A stretch of DNA of 20,382 nt from an uncultured Rhodocyclaceae bacterium (GTDB lineage Bacteria; Pseudomonadota; Gammaproteobacteria; Burkholderiales; Rhodocyclaceae). Below the pieces are notes generated by a model, which saw nothing but the letters and a program-made list of their open reading frames with translations, had not been told where the DNA came from and made no database searches. The stretch is taken from NCBI GenBank assembly GCA_903930805.1, contig CAIYZZ010000090.1:1-20382 (forward strand), read 5' to 3'. Positions 1-9,470 of this stretch are shown here, piece after piece. Made by a program: the position numbers and the translations under genes. Position 1 is the first letter of the stretch; each line of letters begins with the position of its first letter.

Positions 1-319
1 AGGCCCGGCAGCGGCCGCCGTGCTTGTCGCTCATCAGCGAAAAACCCAACGCCAGACCGCGCACGGCGGTTAGGCCCAGAATGCCGATCGCATCCTTGAG
101 CGCGAGTATCGGTCGTGCGCCGGGCGCCTTGCAGGCATTGGCCAGCTTGAGCAGGCGCGCCACCAGCGCCGGATCGGGCTGGATGGCCCGCGCCAATTGC
201 GCGGATGAGACATTGTCCTGCCGGGTCAGTTGCACCACGGCCAGTGCCGGGCCTTTGGGCGAAGGCAGCAAGCCCGAGGACTTGAGCGTCTCGAAACGGG
301 CTTGCAGTTTTGGATTCAT
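1..319 (-). CDS. HDOD-domain signalling protein, N-terminal part (runs off left edge)
   Basis: The minus-strand frame starts at ATG 319 and stays open to the window edge, giving 106 residues that begin MNPKLQARFETLKSSGLLPS. The pattern of a leading 'LPSPKGPALAVVQL', then 'LARAIQPDPALVARLLKLANA' and 'ALKDAIGILGLTAVRGLALGFSLMS' matches the start of an HDOD domain, where the DPAL..RLLKLAN helix is the signature. HDOD proteins are HD-GYP relatives that usually lack the metal-binding residues and act as scaffolds or signalling modules. What follows the HDOD domain (GGDEF, EAL, PAS or nothing) lies outside the window. There is no clear Shine-Dalgarno sequence before ATG 319. A 17-bp inverted repeat lies about 80 bp upstream. 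The family call is fairly secure, but the specific role is unknown. Confidence 0.75.
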   Translation of the reverse strand, partial: MNPKLQARFETLKSSGLLPSPKGPALAVVQLTRQDNVSSAQLARAIQPDPALVARLLKLANACKAPGARPILALKDAIGILGLTAVRGLALGFSLMSDKHGGRCRA

Positions 320-395
320 GTCGGGGGCGCCAGTAGCCTACTGAACGGATTGAATTTCTATTGCTAAAGTTTAGCTAATTACCCCAGAAAAGTAA

Positions 396-440
396 CCCGT
401 ATAGATAGGTAGATTAGCTACCTATCTATACGGGGTTTTT
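396..440. terminator. 17-bp perfect inverted repeat with T-run, probable terminator
   Basis: Bases 396-412 and 418-434 are perfectly complementary (17 bp) around the 5-base loop ATTAG. A GTTTTT run follows on the plus strand. On the minus strand the stem is followed by TTACTTTT, which would suit termination of the response-regulator gene ending at 474. The lower stem is AT-rich (TATAGATAGGTAG), unlike typical GC-rich terminators, so it could instead be an operator for the HDOD gene that starts at 319. Confidence 0.6.
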
Positions 441-453
441 CAAAACATACCCC

Positions 454-477
454 ACCGTGCCGCCAGCGCCGACTTAT
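454..477 (+). repeat. Dispersed 24-base repeat, diverged copy overlapping a stop codon
   Basis: This segment matches the copies at 7241-7264 and 14351-14374 (reverse) at 21 of 24 positions, including the uninterrupted core GCCAGCGCCGACTT. Its end supplies the TAA stop of the response-regulator gene read from the other strand. Unlike the two perfect copies, it does not precede a start codon. Confidence 0.6.
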
Positions 478-1979
478 TTGCCCAATATCAATCCGTGCTC
501 GATGGCGTAACGGGTCAGTGCCGCAACGCTGTGCAAATCAAGCTTCTTCATCAGGTCGCGACGATGGGTAACCACGGTGGCGGGCTTGATATTCAAGCGC
601 CCGGCAATTTCGGCGGAGGTGCAACCGGTGGCGACAAGTTTGAGCACCTCGCGCTGTCGGTCGCTGAGTCGGGGAAGGGCTGCCTCCCCGTTGGCGGTCG
701 AGGCGGCAGACCGCTCACCCGCCGCGCGAATCAGGGCCTCGATGCGTTTGAGCAAATCGCCCCCTTCGAGATTGAGTCGTTTTTGGCTGCTGATGTCCAG
801 CGTCGTCCCGGTTACGCGCAGTGGATTGCCTTTGTCGTCGCGGTTGACCACCTTGCCGCGCGTGAGTACCCAGACCCAGTGGCCGTTTTTGTGGCGCATG
901 CGATATTCGTGTGCATAGACCGGTGTTTCACCACGCAGGTGCGCCATGAAACTCACTTGCACCGGGGATAAGTCGTCTGGATGCACCAGGTGTACCCAGT
1001 TGGCTACCGTAGGGGCGATCTCGTCGGCCCGATAACCGAGCATCTCGTACCAGCGTGCGTTGGCGACCATATTGCCGCTGGGAACATGGATATCCCACAT
1101 GCCAAGATCGGAACCCGACAGCGCCAGTTCCAGGCGCTCTTCACTCTGTCTGAGTTGTTGCTCGGCCAGTTTGCGCTCGGTGATGTCCTGCTTGATCGCG
1201 ACAAAATGCCGGATCGTTCCACTCGCATCGCTCACCGGGGAAATGGTCAGCGCTTCATCATAGAGTGAGTCGTCCTTGCGCCGATTGATGACTTCACCCT
1301 GCCATTCCCGACCAGAAAGTATGGTTTCCCACATGCGCTGATAGAAAGCCTGATCCTGCTTGCCGGATTTCACCAGTTCCTTCGGGTTGTGGCTGCGCGC
1401 CTCCTCGAGCGAAAAGCCGGTCATCTGGACGAAGGCCGGGTTCGCCCACTGGATGCATCCGTCGCTATCCGTGATGACGATACCGTTGGCCGCCGCGCTC
1501 AGTGCCACCTCGAATAGCCGCAGGCGGGATTCAAGTTTTGCGCGCACCCGTGCGTGGCGTATCCCCCGTTGCAGCGCGTGGCTATCGAACTGCCCCTTGA
1601 CCAGATAGTCCTGGGCGCCGGCCTCAAGCGCCGCCATGGCAAGCTGGCTGTCATCCAGCCCGGTGAGTACCACGATGGGAACGTCGGGCAGCGCGGCGAC
1701 CATCGCCTCCACCGTCCGGAGGCCCACCGAGTCAGGCAGGGAAAGATCGAGCAGAATGACATCCGGTCGCTGGCGGTGGGCCGCCGCAATGCCGTCGGCC
1801 AGGGTTTTTGCCCAGACGCTGACAGACTTGCCTGCGCTGCTACGGAACCCGGCTTGCCGCAGGTAGGCGTCGAGCAGCCCGAAGTCGCCGGGATCATCCT
1901 CGACAATGAGAATAGACAAGACCGGTGAAATGACGTCAAGCGAGTCCTCTGCGGACGCGACAAACAGTTGCTTGGTCAC
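474..1979 (-). CDS. Response regulator: REC - PAS - PAS - LuxR-type HTH
   Basis: The protein starts with a receiver domain (LSILIVEDDPGD; phospho-acceptor Asp in VILLDLSLPDS; conserved Lys in DYLVKG). Two PAS domains with PAC-like ends follow (VAIKQDITERKLAEQ and VTGTTLDISSQKR). The C-terminus is a LuxR/NarL helix-turn-helix (LSDRQREVLKLVATGCTSAEIAGRLNIKPATVVTHRR). It is therefore a predicted phosphorylation-controlled DNA-binding regulator that may also sense a ligand or redox state through PAS. No histidine kinase is adjacent. The start is uncertain. The frame stays open up to ATG 2162, but that start would overlap the upstream 91-residue gene by 56 bp and add about 60 residues with no domain character. 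I chose GTG 1979, just before the REC domain, although no good Shine-Dalgarno sequence is visible; TTG 1919 is another option. The stop codon (474-476) lies inside a dispersed 24-base repeat. Confidence 0.85.
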   Translation of the reverse strand: MTKQLFVASAEDSLDVISPVLSILIVEDDPGDFGLLDAYLRQAGFRSSAGKSVSVWAKTLADGIAAAHRQRPDVILLDLSLPDSVGLRTVEAMVAALPDVPIVVLTGLDDSQLAMAALEAGAQDYLVKGQFDSHALQRGIRHARVRAKLESRLRLFEVALSAAANGIVITDSDGCIQWANPAFVQMTGFSLEEARSHNPKELVKSGKQDQAFYQRMWETILSGREWQGEVINRRKDDSLYDEALTISPVSDASGTIRHFVAIKQDITERKLAEQQLRQSEERLELALSGSDLGMWDIHVPSGNMVANARWYEMLGYRADEIAPTVANWVHLVHPDDLSPVQVSFMAHLRGETPVYAHEYRMRHKNGHWVWVLTRGKVVNRDDKGNPLRVTGTTLDISSQKRLNLEGGDLLKRIEALIRAAGERSAASTANGEAALPRLSDRQREVLKLVATGCTSAEIAGRLNIKPATVVTHRRDLMKKLDLHSVAALTRYAIEHGLILGK

Positions 1980-2106
1980 GTTGGTTTTATGGTTGCGGCG
2001 GAAGTTTGGTGGCACAAAGTAGCATTCAAGCCTGCAGCCGAACTGTCGGAGCAGTTTCTGATAGGCATGCGCGCGGTACCGGCTGCCGCGCTCCTCGTGC
2101 GGAAGA

Positions 2107-2382
2107 TCAGAACAAGGAAGAAACGACGAAACGATCGCGGGCGGCCAGTTTTTCCAAACCACGGCTGACTTCGAGTGACGCGCCCCATTTCATGATATGC
2201 GACAAGAATGTCGTCAGGGCTAGTGACAGGGCGTAGCCGGTCTCTTGCCAATCGGCACGAAACTCGTTAAAGCTCACGGTACGCGCCGAAAGCTTGCCGC
2301 TGCTCATTGGCACCATAGTAACCTTGTGGCCATCGTTACGGATCACGATGGCGGTGCTGCGCTGATTGTTGATAACGACCAC
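2107..2382 (-). CDS. Small conserved-looking protein of unknown function (91 aa)
   Basis: A 91-residue frame begins at GTG 2382, preceded by AAGGGGA at good Shine-Dalgarno spacing. The sequence (VVINNQRSTAIVIRNDGHKVTMVPMSSGKLSARTVSFNEFRADWQETGYALSLALTTFLSHI..) shows an N-terminal beta-rich part and a C-terminal amphipathic helical part (LEVSRGLEKLAARDRFV). There is no signal peptide and no transmembrane helix. I recognise no family. It lies 77 bp downstream of the 72-aa gene on the same strand and upstream of the response regulator, so the three may be co-transcribed. The good ribosome binding site and ordinary codon use argue that it is real. Confidence 0.6.
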   Translation of the reverse strand: MVVINNQRSTAIVIRNDGHKVTMVPMSSGKLSARTVSFNEFRADWQETGYALSLALTTFLSHIMKWGASLEVSRGLEKLAARDRFVVSSLF

Positions 2383-2459
2383 GGCATTCCCCTTTTCAGC
2401 CTTCGGATAGCTGCGCTAACGGCAGCCATGGCGCAAGCTTGAGAAATATGTTAACCGGG

Positions 2460-2678
2460 TCAATGGACACCGACGGCAACCGCCAGCATCTTTTCGGCAC
2501 GCCGAAGGCGCGCTTCCTCCGGGGTCAGCCCGACCAGGGATTCTGGAGGTAACAGGACGTCCCAATGCTGCTGGAACAAATCCAGATCCTCACCAGTATC
2601 CATGTGGGCGCGGTAAATTTTTTCCTGATAGGTGGGCGCATCCGGTAGCGCCACCAACTCTACAGACTGGATGATCAT
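2460..2678 (-). CDS. Small protein of unknown function (72 aa)
   Basis: A 72-residue frame starts at ATG 2678 with the strong Shine-Dalgarno GAGGTGA seven bases upstream. The protein (MIIQSVELVALPDAPTYQEK.., ending ..LTPEEARLRRAEKMLAVAVGVH) is acidic in the middle, with a helical charged segment near the C-terminus and no membrane segment or cysteine. I do not recognise a family. It is the first gene of a probable minus-strand unit with the 91-aa gene. The ribosome binding site is the main support for it being translated. Confidence 0.6.
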   Translation of the reverse strand: MIIQSVELVALPDAPTYQEKIYRAHMDTGEDLDLFQQHWDVLLPPESLVGLTPEEARLRRAEKMLAVAVGVH

Positions 2679-2773
2679 GGTTCACCTCAATGCAACGACG
2701 CAGTGCAACGACAGGTTTATCTATGACGTATCCTGCGCCGCCTTTGGCGTCGACTTACGGTAAAGAATGTGGG

Positions 2774-2843
2774 GAAAACTAACGCTGCTTTGCGGTCATG
2801 CGCTCTCAAGTTTTCGTTAGAGCGCAGCAATCAGCGTTTTTTC
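2774..2843 (+). other. Nested stem-loop region ending in a T-run (possible sRNA end or terminator)
   Basis: An outer stem pairs AACGCTG (2781-2787) with CAGCGTT (2832-2838) and can extend, across a 2-base bulge, through AAAA/TTTT. Inside it, GCGCTCT (2800-2806) pairs with AGAGCGC (2819-2825). A run of six T (2837-2842) follows on the plus strand. No plus-strand gene ends here, so this could be the 3' end of an unannotated small RNA, or a regulatory structure upstream of the minus-strand 72-aa gene. Confidence 0.35.
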
Positions 2844-2862
2844 GAAACTGACGTGCTAATAG

Positions 2863-2899
2863 AAAAGGGCACCCGCTTGTGGCGGGTGCCCTTTTTTTT
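2863..2899. terminator. Strong bidirectional rho-independent terminator behind acs
   Basis: The stem AAAAGGGCACCCGC (2863-2876) pairs with GCGGGTGCCCTTTT (2882-2895) around the 5-base loop TTGTG. Eight T follow on the plus strand and TTTT on the minus strand. It lies 27 bp beyond the acs stop codon and would end acs transcription on the minus strand. Confidence 0.9.
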
Positions 2900-2925
2900 A
2901 TCCTCCTCCGGTCTTTAATTCAAGG

Positions 2926-4908
<1,983 letters not shown>

Positions 4909-5169
4909 TGAGATTTTCTCCTCTCGCAATGACGTTGTGAAACCAGAACCAACCAATCTGGCTGGCAGTTTTTTGATACTTGAATCATGTCGGGCTACCG
5001 CGTCCTCTCGGCTTTACCGATCTTTTTTGTGGCGCGGATTTTAGCCCATTATTACAGTCAATGAAGCTTACAAGGCACTTACACAGCAGCATTCCGCAGT
5101 CCGGATCATGCTTGGTCACCGTGTAGAATTCACGCCCTGATTCACCCCACTTTCCCCAAGAGGATCCCC

Positions 5170-5697
5170 ATGGAAAAATCCGTGAAGGCAATGGAAACCT
5201 TCATCTTCTGGAGCCGCTGGCTGCAGGCTCCGCTCTACTTGGGTCTCATCATCGCCCAAGGCGTCTACGTCTATGAGTTCATGCTGGAACTTGTTCATCT
5301 GGTCGCGAAGATTGGCATGCTTTCCGAAACAGAAGTGATGTTGATCGTGCTGGGCCTGATTGACGTGGTCATGATCGCGAACCTGTTGATCATGGTCACC
5401 ATCGGCGGCTACGAGACCTTCGTTTCCAAGCTTGACCTGGAAGGAAACCCGGACCAGCCAGAGTGGCTTTCACACGTCAATGCCGGCGTGCTCAAGGTCA
5501 AGCTGGCCGTCGCGCTGATCAGCATCTCCTCGATTCACCTGTTACGGACCTTCATCAACGCACCGCAGATCGAAGATCGCGTGGTTATCATCCAGATCGC
5601 CATCCACGCCTCCTTCCTGGTCTCGGCGCTGGCGATTGCTTTGACCGACAAGGTCATGATGCAGACGCTAAGCCTAAGCAGTCAAACGAAACACTAG
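5170..5697 (+). CDS. YqhA/UPF0114 family inner-membrane protein
   Basis: A 175-residue protein starting at ATG 5170 after AAGAGGA. It matches the UPF0114/TIGR00645 (YqhA) family: an N-terminal FIFWSRWLQAPLYLGLIIAQ, a second hydrophobic span around EVMLIVLGLIDVVMIANLLIMVTIGGYETFVSK (a very characteristic stretch), then VNAGVLKVKLAVALISISSIHLLRTFI and a last span VVIIQIAIHASFLVSALAIALTDK. About four membrane helices are expected. The function of the family is unknown. The fumarase gene begins 14 bp downstream, so the two are probably co-transcribed. Confidence 0.92.
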   Translation: MEKSVKAMETFIFWSRWLQAPLYLGLIIAQGVYVYEFMLELVHLVAKIGMLSETEVMLIVLGLIDVVMIANLLIMVTIGGYETFVSKLDLEGNPDQPEWLSHVNAGVLKVKLAVALISISSIHLLRTFINAPQIEDRVVIIQIAIHASFLVSALAIALTDKVMMQTLSLSSQTKH

Positions 5698-5711
5698 ACG
5701 GGAGTTCGCCA

Positions 5712-7235
5712 ATGTCAGCCCCCATCCGCCAGGACGACTTCATACAGTCGATCTTCGACGCCTTCCAGTTCATCAGCTACTACCATCCGCTCGACTACAT
5801 CCAGGCACTCGGTCGGGCCTATGAGCGCGAGGAAAGCCCGGCGGCCAAGGATGCCATCGCCCAGATCCTGACCAATAGCCGAATGTGTGCCGAGGGCAAG
5901 CGGCCAATCTGCCAGGACACCGGCATTGCCGTGGTTTTCCTCAAGATCGGCATGAATGCGCAGTGGGATGCCAAACTGAACATTCAGCAGATGGTCGATG
6001 AGGGCGTACGGCGCGCCTACCTGCATCCGGACAACAAGCTGCGCGCCTCGGTGCTGCTCGATCCCGCCGGCAAGCGCACCAACAGCAAGGACAACACACC
6101 GGCAGTGATCCACTACGAAATGGTGGCAGGCGACCATGTCGAGGTGATCTGCGCCGCCAAGGGGGGTGGCTCGGAAAATAAATCGAAGTTTTATGCGCTC
6201 AACCCATCCGACTCAATCGTCGATTGGGTGCTGAAAACCGTACCGACCATGGGCGCCGGCTGGTGTCCGCCCGGCATCCTTGGTATCGGCATTGGCGGTA
6301 CGCCGGAAAAAGCCATGCTGCTGGCCAAAGAGTCGCTGATGGCACCGGTTGACATAGACGAGTTGAAAGCACGCGGTGCGAAAAACCGCATCGAGGAACT
6401 GCGCCTCGAACTATACGAAAAAGTGAATGCGCTGGGTATTGGCGCGCAAGGTCTTGGCGGACTGACCACCGTGCTCGACGTCAAGATCATGGACTACCCG
6501 ACCCACGCCGCCAGCCTGCCGGTTGCCATGATTCCGAACTGTGCCGCGACGCGCCACGTACATTTTCATCTCGACGGCTCAGGCCCGGCCAAACTCGAAC
6601 CGCCGAGCCTCGACCAGTGGCCGAAAGTGGCTTGGGCGCCCAACACAGAAACTTCGACGCGCGTCAATCTCGATACACTGACGCCCGCCGAAGTGACTGC
6701 CTGGAAGCCAGGCCAGACGCTGCTGCTCAACGGCAAGATGCTCACCGGCCGCGACGCCGCACACAAGCGTATCCAGGACATGCTGGCCAAGGGCGAGAAA
6801 CTGCCCGTCGACTTCACCAACCGCGTCATCTATTACGTCGGCCCGGTCGACCCGGTACGCGATGAAGCCGTCGGCCCCGCCGGCCCGACGACGGCAACGC
6901 GCATGGACAAGTTTACCGAGATGATGCTGGCACAGACCGGCCTGATCTCCATGGTCGGCAAAGCCGAACGTGGCCCCACGGCAATCGAGGCGATCAAAAA
7001 ACATAAATCGGCTTATCTCATGGCCGTCGGTGGTGCTGCTTACCTGGTCGCCAAGGCCATCAACGGGGCCAAAGTAGTCGGCTTCGCCGATCTTGGCATG
7101 GAAGCAATCTACGAATTCGACGTCAAGGACATGCCAGTCACTGTTGCGGTCGACTCCTCTGGCACCTCGGTACACAACACCGGACCGCAGGAGTGGCAGG
7201 CCAGAATCGGCAAGATCCCGGTGGTTGTTGCGTAA
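5712..7235 (+). CDS. Fumarate hydratase, class I (4Fe-4S, single chain)
   Basis: It catalyses the reversible hydration of fumarate to malate in the TCA cycle. The 507-residue chain joins the alpha (N-terminal) and beta (C-terminal) domains as in FumA/FumB. Three cysteines fit the 4Fe-4S ligands: Cys67 in RPICQDTG, Cys185 in GAGWCPPGILGIGIGG and Cys277 in PNCAATRHVHFH. Their spacing is close to that of E. coli FumA. The beta domain shows TGRDAAHKRIQ and GPTTATRMDKF, then KSAYLMAVGGAAYLVAKAI. The start is ATG 5712, with GGGAG 6 bases upstream; the frame is open further upstream, but that part overlaps yqhA. Class I fumarases are oxygen- and iron-sensitive. The downstream junction to murI is filled by a dispersed 24-base repeat. 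Confidence 0.95.
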   Translation: MSAPIRQDDFIQSIFDAFQFISYYHPLDYIQALGRAYEREESPAAKDAIAQILTNSRMCAEGKRPICQDTGIAVVFLKIGMNAQWDAKLNIQQMVDEGVRRAYLHPDNKLRASVLLDPAGKRTNSKDNTPAVIHYEMVAGDHVEVICAAKGGGSENKSKFYALNPSDSIVDWVLKTVPTMGAGWCPPGILGIGIGGTPEKAMLLAKESLMAPVDIDELKARGAKNRIEELRLELYEKVNALGIGAQGLGGLTTVLDVKIMDYPTHAASLPVAMIPNCAATRHVHFHLDGSGPAKLEPPSLDQWPKVAWAPNTETSTRVNLDTLTPAEVTAWKPGQTLLLNGKMLTGRDAAHKRIQDMLAKGEKLPVDFTNRVIYYVGPVDPVRDEAVGPAGPTTATRMDKFTEMMLAQTGLISMVGKAERGPTAIEAIKKHKSAYLMAVGGAAYLVAKAINGAKVVGFADLGMEAIYEFDVKDMPVTVAVDSSGTSVHNTGPQEWQARIGKIPVVVA

Positions 7236-7240
7236 CAACT

Positions 7241-7264
7241 GCCGTCCCGCCAGCGCCGACTTTT
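7241..7264 (+). repeat. Dispersed 24-base repeat filling the fumarase-murI junction
   Basis: It begins 5 bases after the fumarase stop and ends 2 bases before the murI ATG. It is identical over 24 bases to the reverse-strand copy at 14351-14374, which sits in the same way between radA and the permease gene. It contains GCCGTCCCGCC then AGCGCCGACTTTT. No Shine-Dalgarno sequence is present in the junction. Confidence 0.75.
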
Positions 7265-7266
7265 GC

Positions 7267-8052
7267 ATGATCGGGGTTTTTGATTCAGGCCTTGGCGGCC
7301 TGTCTGTCCTGGCCGCTATCGCGCACGCCCTGCCACGCGCCGATCTGGTCTATCTCGCCGACAGCGCCCATGTGCCCTATGGCGACAAGCCAGACGGCTT
7401 CATCACCGGTCGCGTACTGACCATCGGTCATTATCTTGCCGATGCGGGTTGCAGGCTGCTTGTCGTCGCATGCAACACCGCCACCACCGCAGCGATTCAG
7501 ACCCTGCGTAACCATCTGCCACCCAGCGTATCGGTAGTTGGCGTCGAACCTGGCGTGAAACCAGCGGTGCAGTCATCGGTTGCCCGACACATCGCCGTGT
7601 TGGCCACGGAAGCAACCGCACGCAGCCAGCGTCTGGCCCACCTGATTCAGACCCATGCCGGCACTACGCGCGTCGACATCGCCCCCTGCCCCGGCTGGGC
7701 AACACACGTTGAAACCTTACAGCCGGATACTCCGGCATTCCGAGCCGAAATCACGGCGAAGATAGCGCCGCTTCTCGCTGCTGGCGTTGACCGGGTGGTG
7801 CTGGGCTGCACGCACTACGCCTTTCTGACGCCACTCATCAATCCCCTGCTCGCCGGACGTGCCGAATTGGTCGATGTTGCGGCAGCTGTCGCACGCCAGG
7901 TGGTACGCCTGTATGGCGATCACCACGAAGACCAGGCCCGGCTCAACTTGCTATCCACCGCTTATCCGGAACGCCTGCGTGCCGCCCTCCCCGCGCTTGG
8001 CCTGCATGCGCTGGCCGAGCGGGCCAGTAGCGCAAAACTGGTCAATTTGTAG
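7267..8052 (+). CDS. murI: Glutamate racemase
   Basis: It interconverts L- and D-glutamate, supplying D-Glu for peptidoglycan, in the cytoplasm. The 261-residue length is typical. The start IGVFDSGLGGLSVL carries the N-terminal Asp-Ser pair (residues 6-7). The two catalytic cysteines are Cys69 (VVACNTATT) and Cys181 (LGCTHYAF), and PYGDK is also present. ATG 7267 is the first start in the family-like frame, although the frame itself is open upstream through fumarase. There is no Shine-Dalgarno sequence; the preceding 24 bases are a dispersed repeat, so translation may be coupled to fumarase 31 nt upstream. The 3' end overlaps the convergent EamA gene by 11 bp. Confidence 0.96.
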   Translation: MIGVFDSGLGGLSVLAAIAHALPRADLVYLADSAHVPYGDKPDGFITGRVLTIGHYLADAGCRLLVVACNTATTAAIQTLRNHLPPSVSVVGVEPGVKPAVQSSVARHIAVLATEATARSQRLAHLIQTHAGTTRVDIAPCPGWATHVETLQPDTPAFRAEITAKIAPLLAAGVDRVVLGCTHYAFLTPLINPLLAGRAELVDVAAAVARQVVRLYGDHHEDQARLNLLSTAYPERLRAALPALGLHALAERASSAKLVNL

Positions 8053-8935
8053 CCGCATTTGTAACCGCCTGACGCTCGCCGTGACGAGCCAGATAAACCA
8101 CCGCTGTCAGAATCAGGGCGCCGCCGACAAGTTGCAGTCCGCTAACCACCTCACCTAGCACCAGTGCGGACAGCCCAAGGGTAATCAAAGGCTCCAGTGT
8201 CGATAGCGCGGAGGCATCGGCCGCACCCAGTTTTTCCATGCCCTTGAAGAAACCAAGAATTGCCAGCAAGGTCGAAAACAGCGCAATCGCGCCTACGGAG
8301 AACCAACCCATCGACGTCACTGGCAGACTCAGTCCCGACTGAAAAGCCGCAACACCATAGACCACCGCCGCAGAGATCATCACCACGGTCGCTCCCGGCA
8401 AAGGCCCGGCGCGCGCTATCACACCCTCTCCCACCAGAATGTATGCGGAATAAATCAGTGCGGCACCGATGCCCAGCGCAACACCGATTACTTGGCTATG
8501 CAAGTCACCGCCGACGGTAAGGGCCGTGCCGACCAATGCGACAGTCACGGCCCAGCCACGAGCGACGCCGATGCGGCGGCGAAACAACAGCGCCGACAAC
8601 AACGTGACGAGTGCCGGATACAGATAGAGCAGTAGCGCTACCAGTCCCGCGCTGGCGTATTGCAGAGCGGCGAAATAGCAGTAGGCCTGGCCCACATAAC
8701 CCACCGCGCCCATCGCCAACAGCCACAGTAGATCGCGTCCTTGAGGCCAACGCATGCCACGCGAGCATCCCCACCCGGCGAGGAGTAAGCCGGCAAGCGA
8801 AAAACGCAGGAACAGCATGGTGGCTAGGGACACCCCGTCGCGATAAGCCAACTTCGCGAAAATAGCCATGGCACCGAAGCCAACTGCGGAAAGGACGATC
8901 CACAGCACCCCGCGCCAGCGTTCAGGAAAAGGCAT
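8042..8935 (-). CDS. EamA/DMT-family inner-membrane transporter
   Basis: The 297-residue protein has about ten hydrophobic spans arranged as two EamA repeats: first WRGVLWIVLSAVGFGAMAIFAKLAYRDG to LVTLLSALLFRRR, second from about GVALGIGAALIYSAYILVGEG to QLVGGALILTAVVYLARHG. The end of each repeat carries the usual signature (ASAGLVALLLYLYPALV; GAADASALSTLEPLITLGLSALVLGE). Members export amino acids or other metabolites, but the substrate cannot be read from sequence. It starts 49 bp after slyD on the same strand, with only a weak ribosome binding site, so it is probably the last gene of that operon. The 3' end overlaps murI. Confidence 0.9.
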   Translation of the reverse strand: MPFPERWRGVLWIVLSAVGFGAMAIFAKLAYRDGVSLATMLFLRFSLAGLLLAGWGCSRGMRWPQGRDLLWLLAMGAVGYVGQAYCYFAALQYASAGLVALLLYLYPALVTLLSALLFRRRIGVARGWAVTVALVGTALTVGGDLHSQVIGVALGIGAALIYSAYILVGEGVIARAGPLPGATVVMISAAVVYGVAAFQSGLSLPVTSMGWFSVGAIALFSTLLAILGFFKGMEKLGAADASALSTLEPLITLGLSALVLGEVVSGLQLVGGALILTAVVYLARHGERQAVTNAATN

Positions 8936-8984
8936 GATTTACTTCAGCAGGCGCCTGACAGAACCCCTCAAGCCCCGCAGAACA

Positions 8985-9467
8985 TCAATGCAGATGCCCA
9001 CCTTCGCCATGCACATGGCCGTGGGTAACTTCTTCCGGGGTGGCAGCGCGTACCGCGCTGACGGTGCAGGAAAAAACCAGCGCAATGCCGGCCAGCGGGT
9101 GATTGCCATCGACCACCACCTTGCCATCGGCTATATCGGTAATCGTGTAGAGCATATCCTCCTCGTCCTCATCCTCTGCGCCGCGCTCGAACTGCATGCC
9201 AACCTCGATCTCATCGGGGAACAAGTCACGCGACTCGATCATCACAAGCTCTGCGTCGTATTCACCAAAAGCATCTTCTGGCTGCAGGCGAATATCCTTC
9301 TGAAAGCCGACGGACTGACCAAGAAGTTCCTCCTCGATTTTGCCGAAGATGCCACCGTAGCCACCATGCAAATAGATGAGCGGATGCTCGCCGGCGTCAA
9401 CCAGATCGCCATCACTGTCCGTGACGCTATAGGCGAGGGTTACCACGGTATTCTGTGCAATTTGCAT
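8985..9467 (-). CDS. slyD: SlyD-type FKBP peptidyl-prolyl cis-trans isomerase / metallochaperone
   Basis: The 160-residue protein has the SlyD layout: a split FKBP domain (MQIAQNTVVTLAYSVTDSDGDLVDA.., PLIYLHGGYGGIFGKIEEELLGQSVG), an inserted chaperone flap (LQPEDAFGEYDAELVMIESRDLFP..), and the FKBP return strand DGNHPLAGIALVFSCTVSAVR. The short C-terminal tail is His-rich (THGHVHGEGGHLH), suited to Ni/Zn binding but shorter than in E. coli. It acts as a cytoplasmic folding helper and may deliver nickel. ATG 9467 follows AGGAG. That ribosome binding site overlaps the stop codon of the peroxiredoxin gene, so the two genes are translationally tight. Confidence 0.93.
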   Translation of the reverse strand: MQIAQNTVVTLAYSVTDSDGDLVDAGEHPLIYLHGGYGGIFGKIEEELLGQSVGFQKDIRLQPEDAFGEYDAELVMIESRDLFPDEIEVGMQFERGAEDEDEEDMLYTITDIADGKVVVDGNHPLAGIALVFSCTVSAVRAATPEEVTHGHVHGEGGHLH

Positions 9468-9470
9468 GCA

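Noticed and set aside
2691..2712. Tandem 9-base repeat TGCAACGAC upstream of the 72-aa gene
   Set aside because: Only two short units with a 13-base period and no dyad symmetry; too little to call an operator.
5463..5711. N-terminal extension of the fumarase frame
   Set aside because: The extension overlaps the yqhA coding region in another frame. The family start and a ribosome binding site are at 5712.
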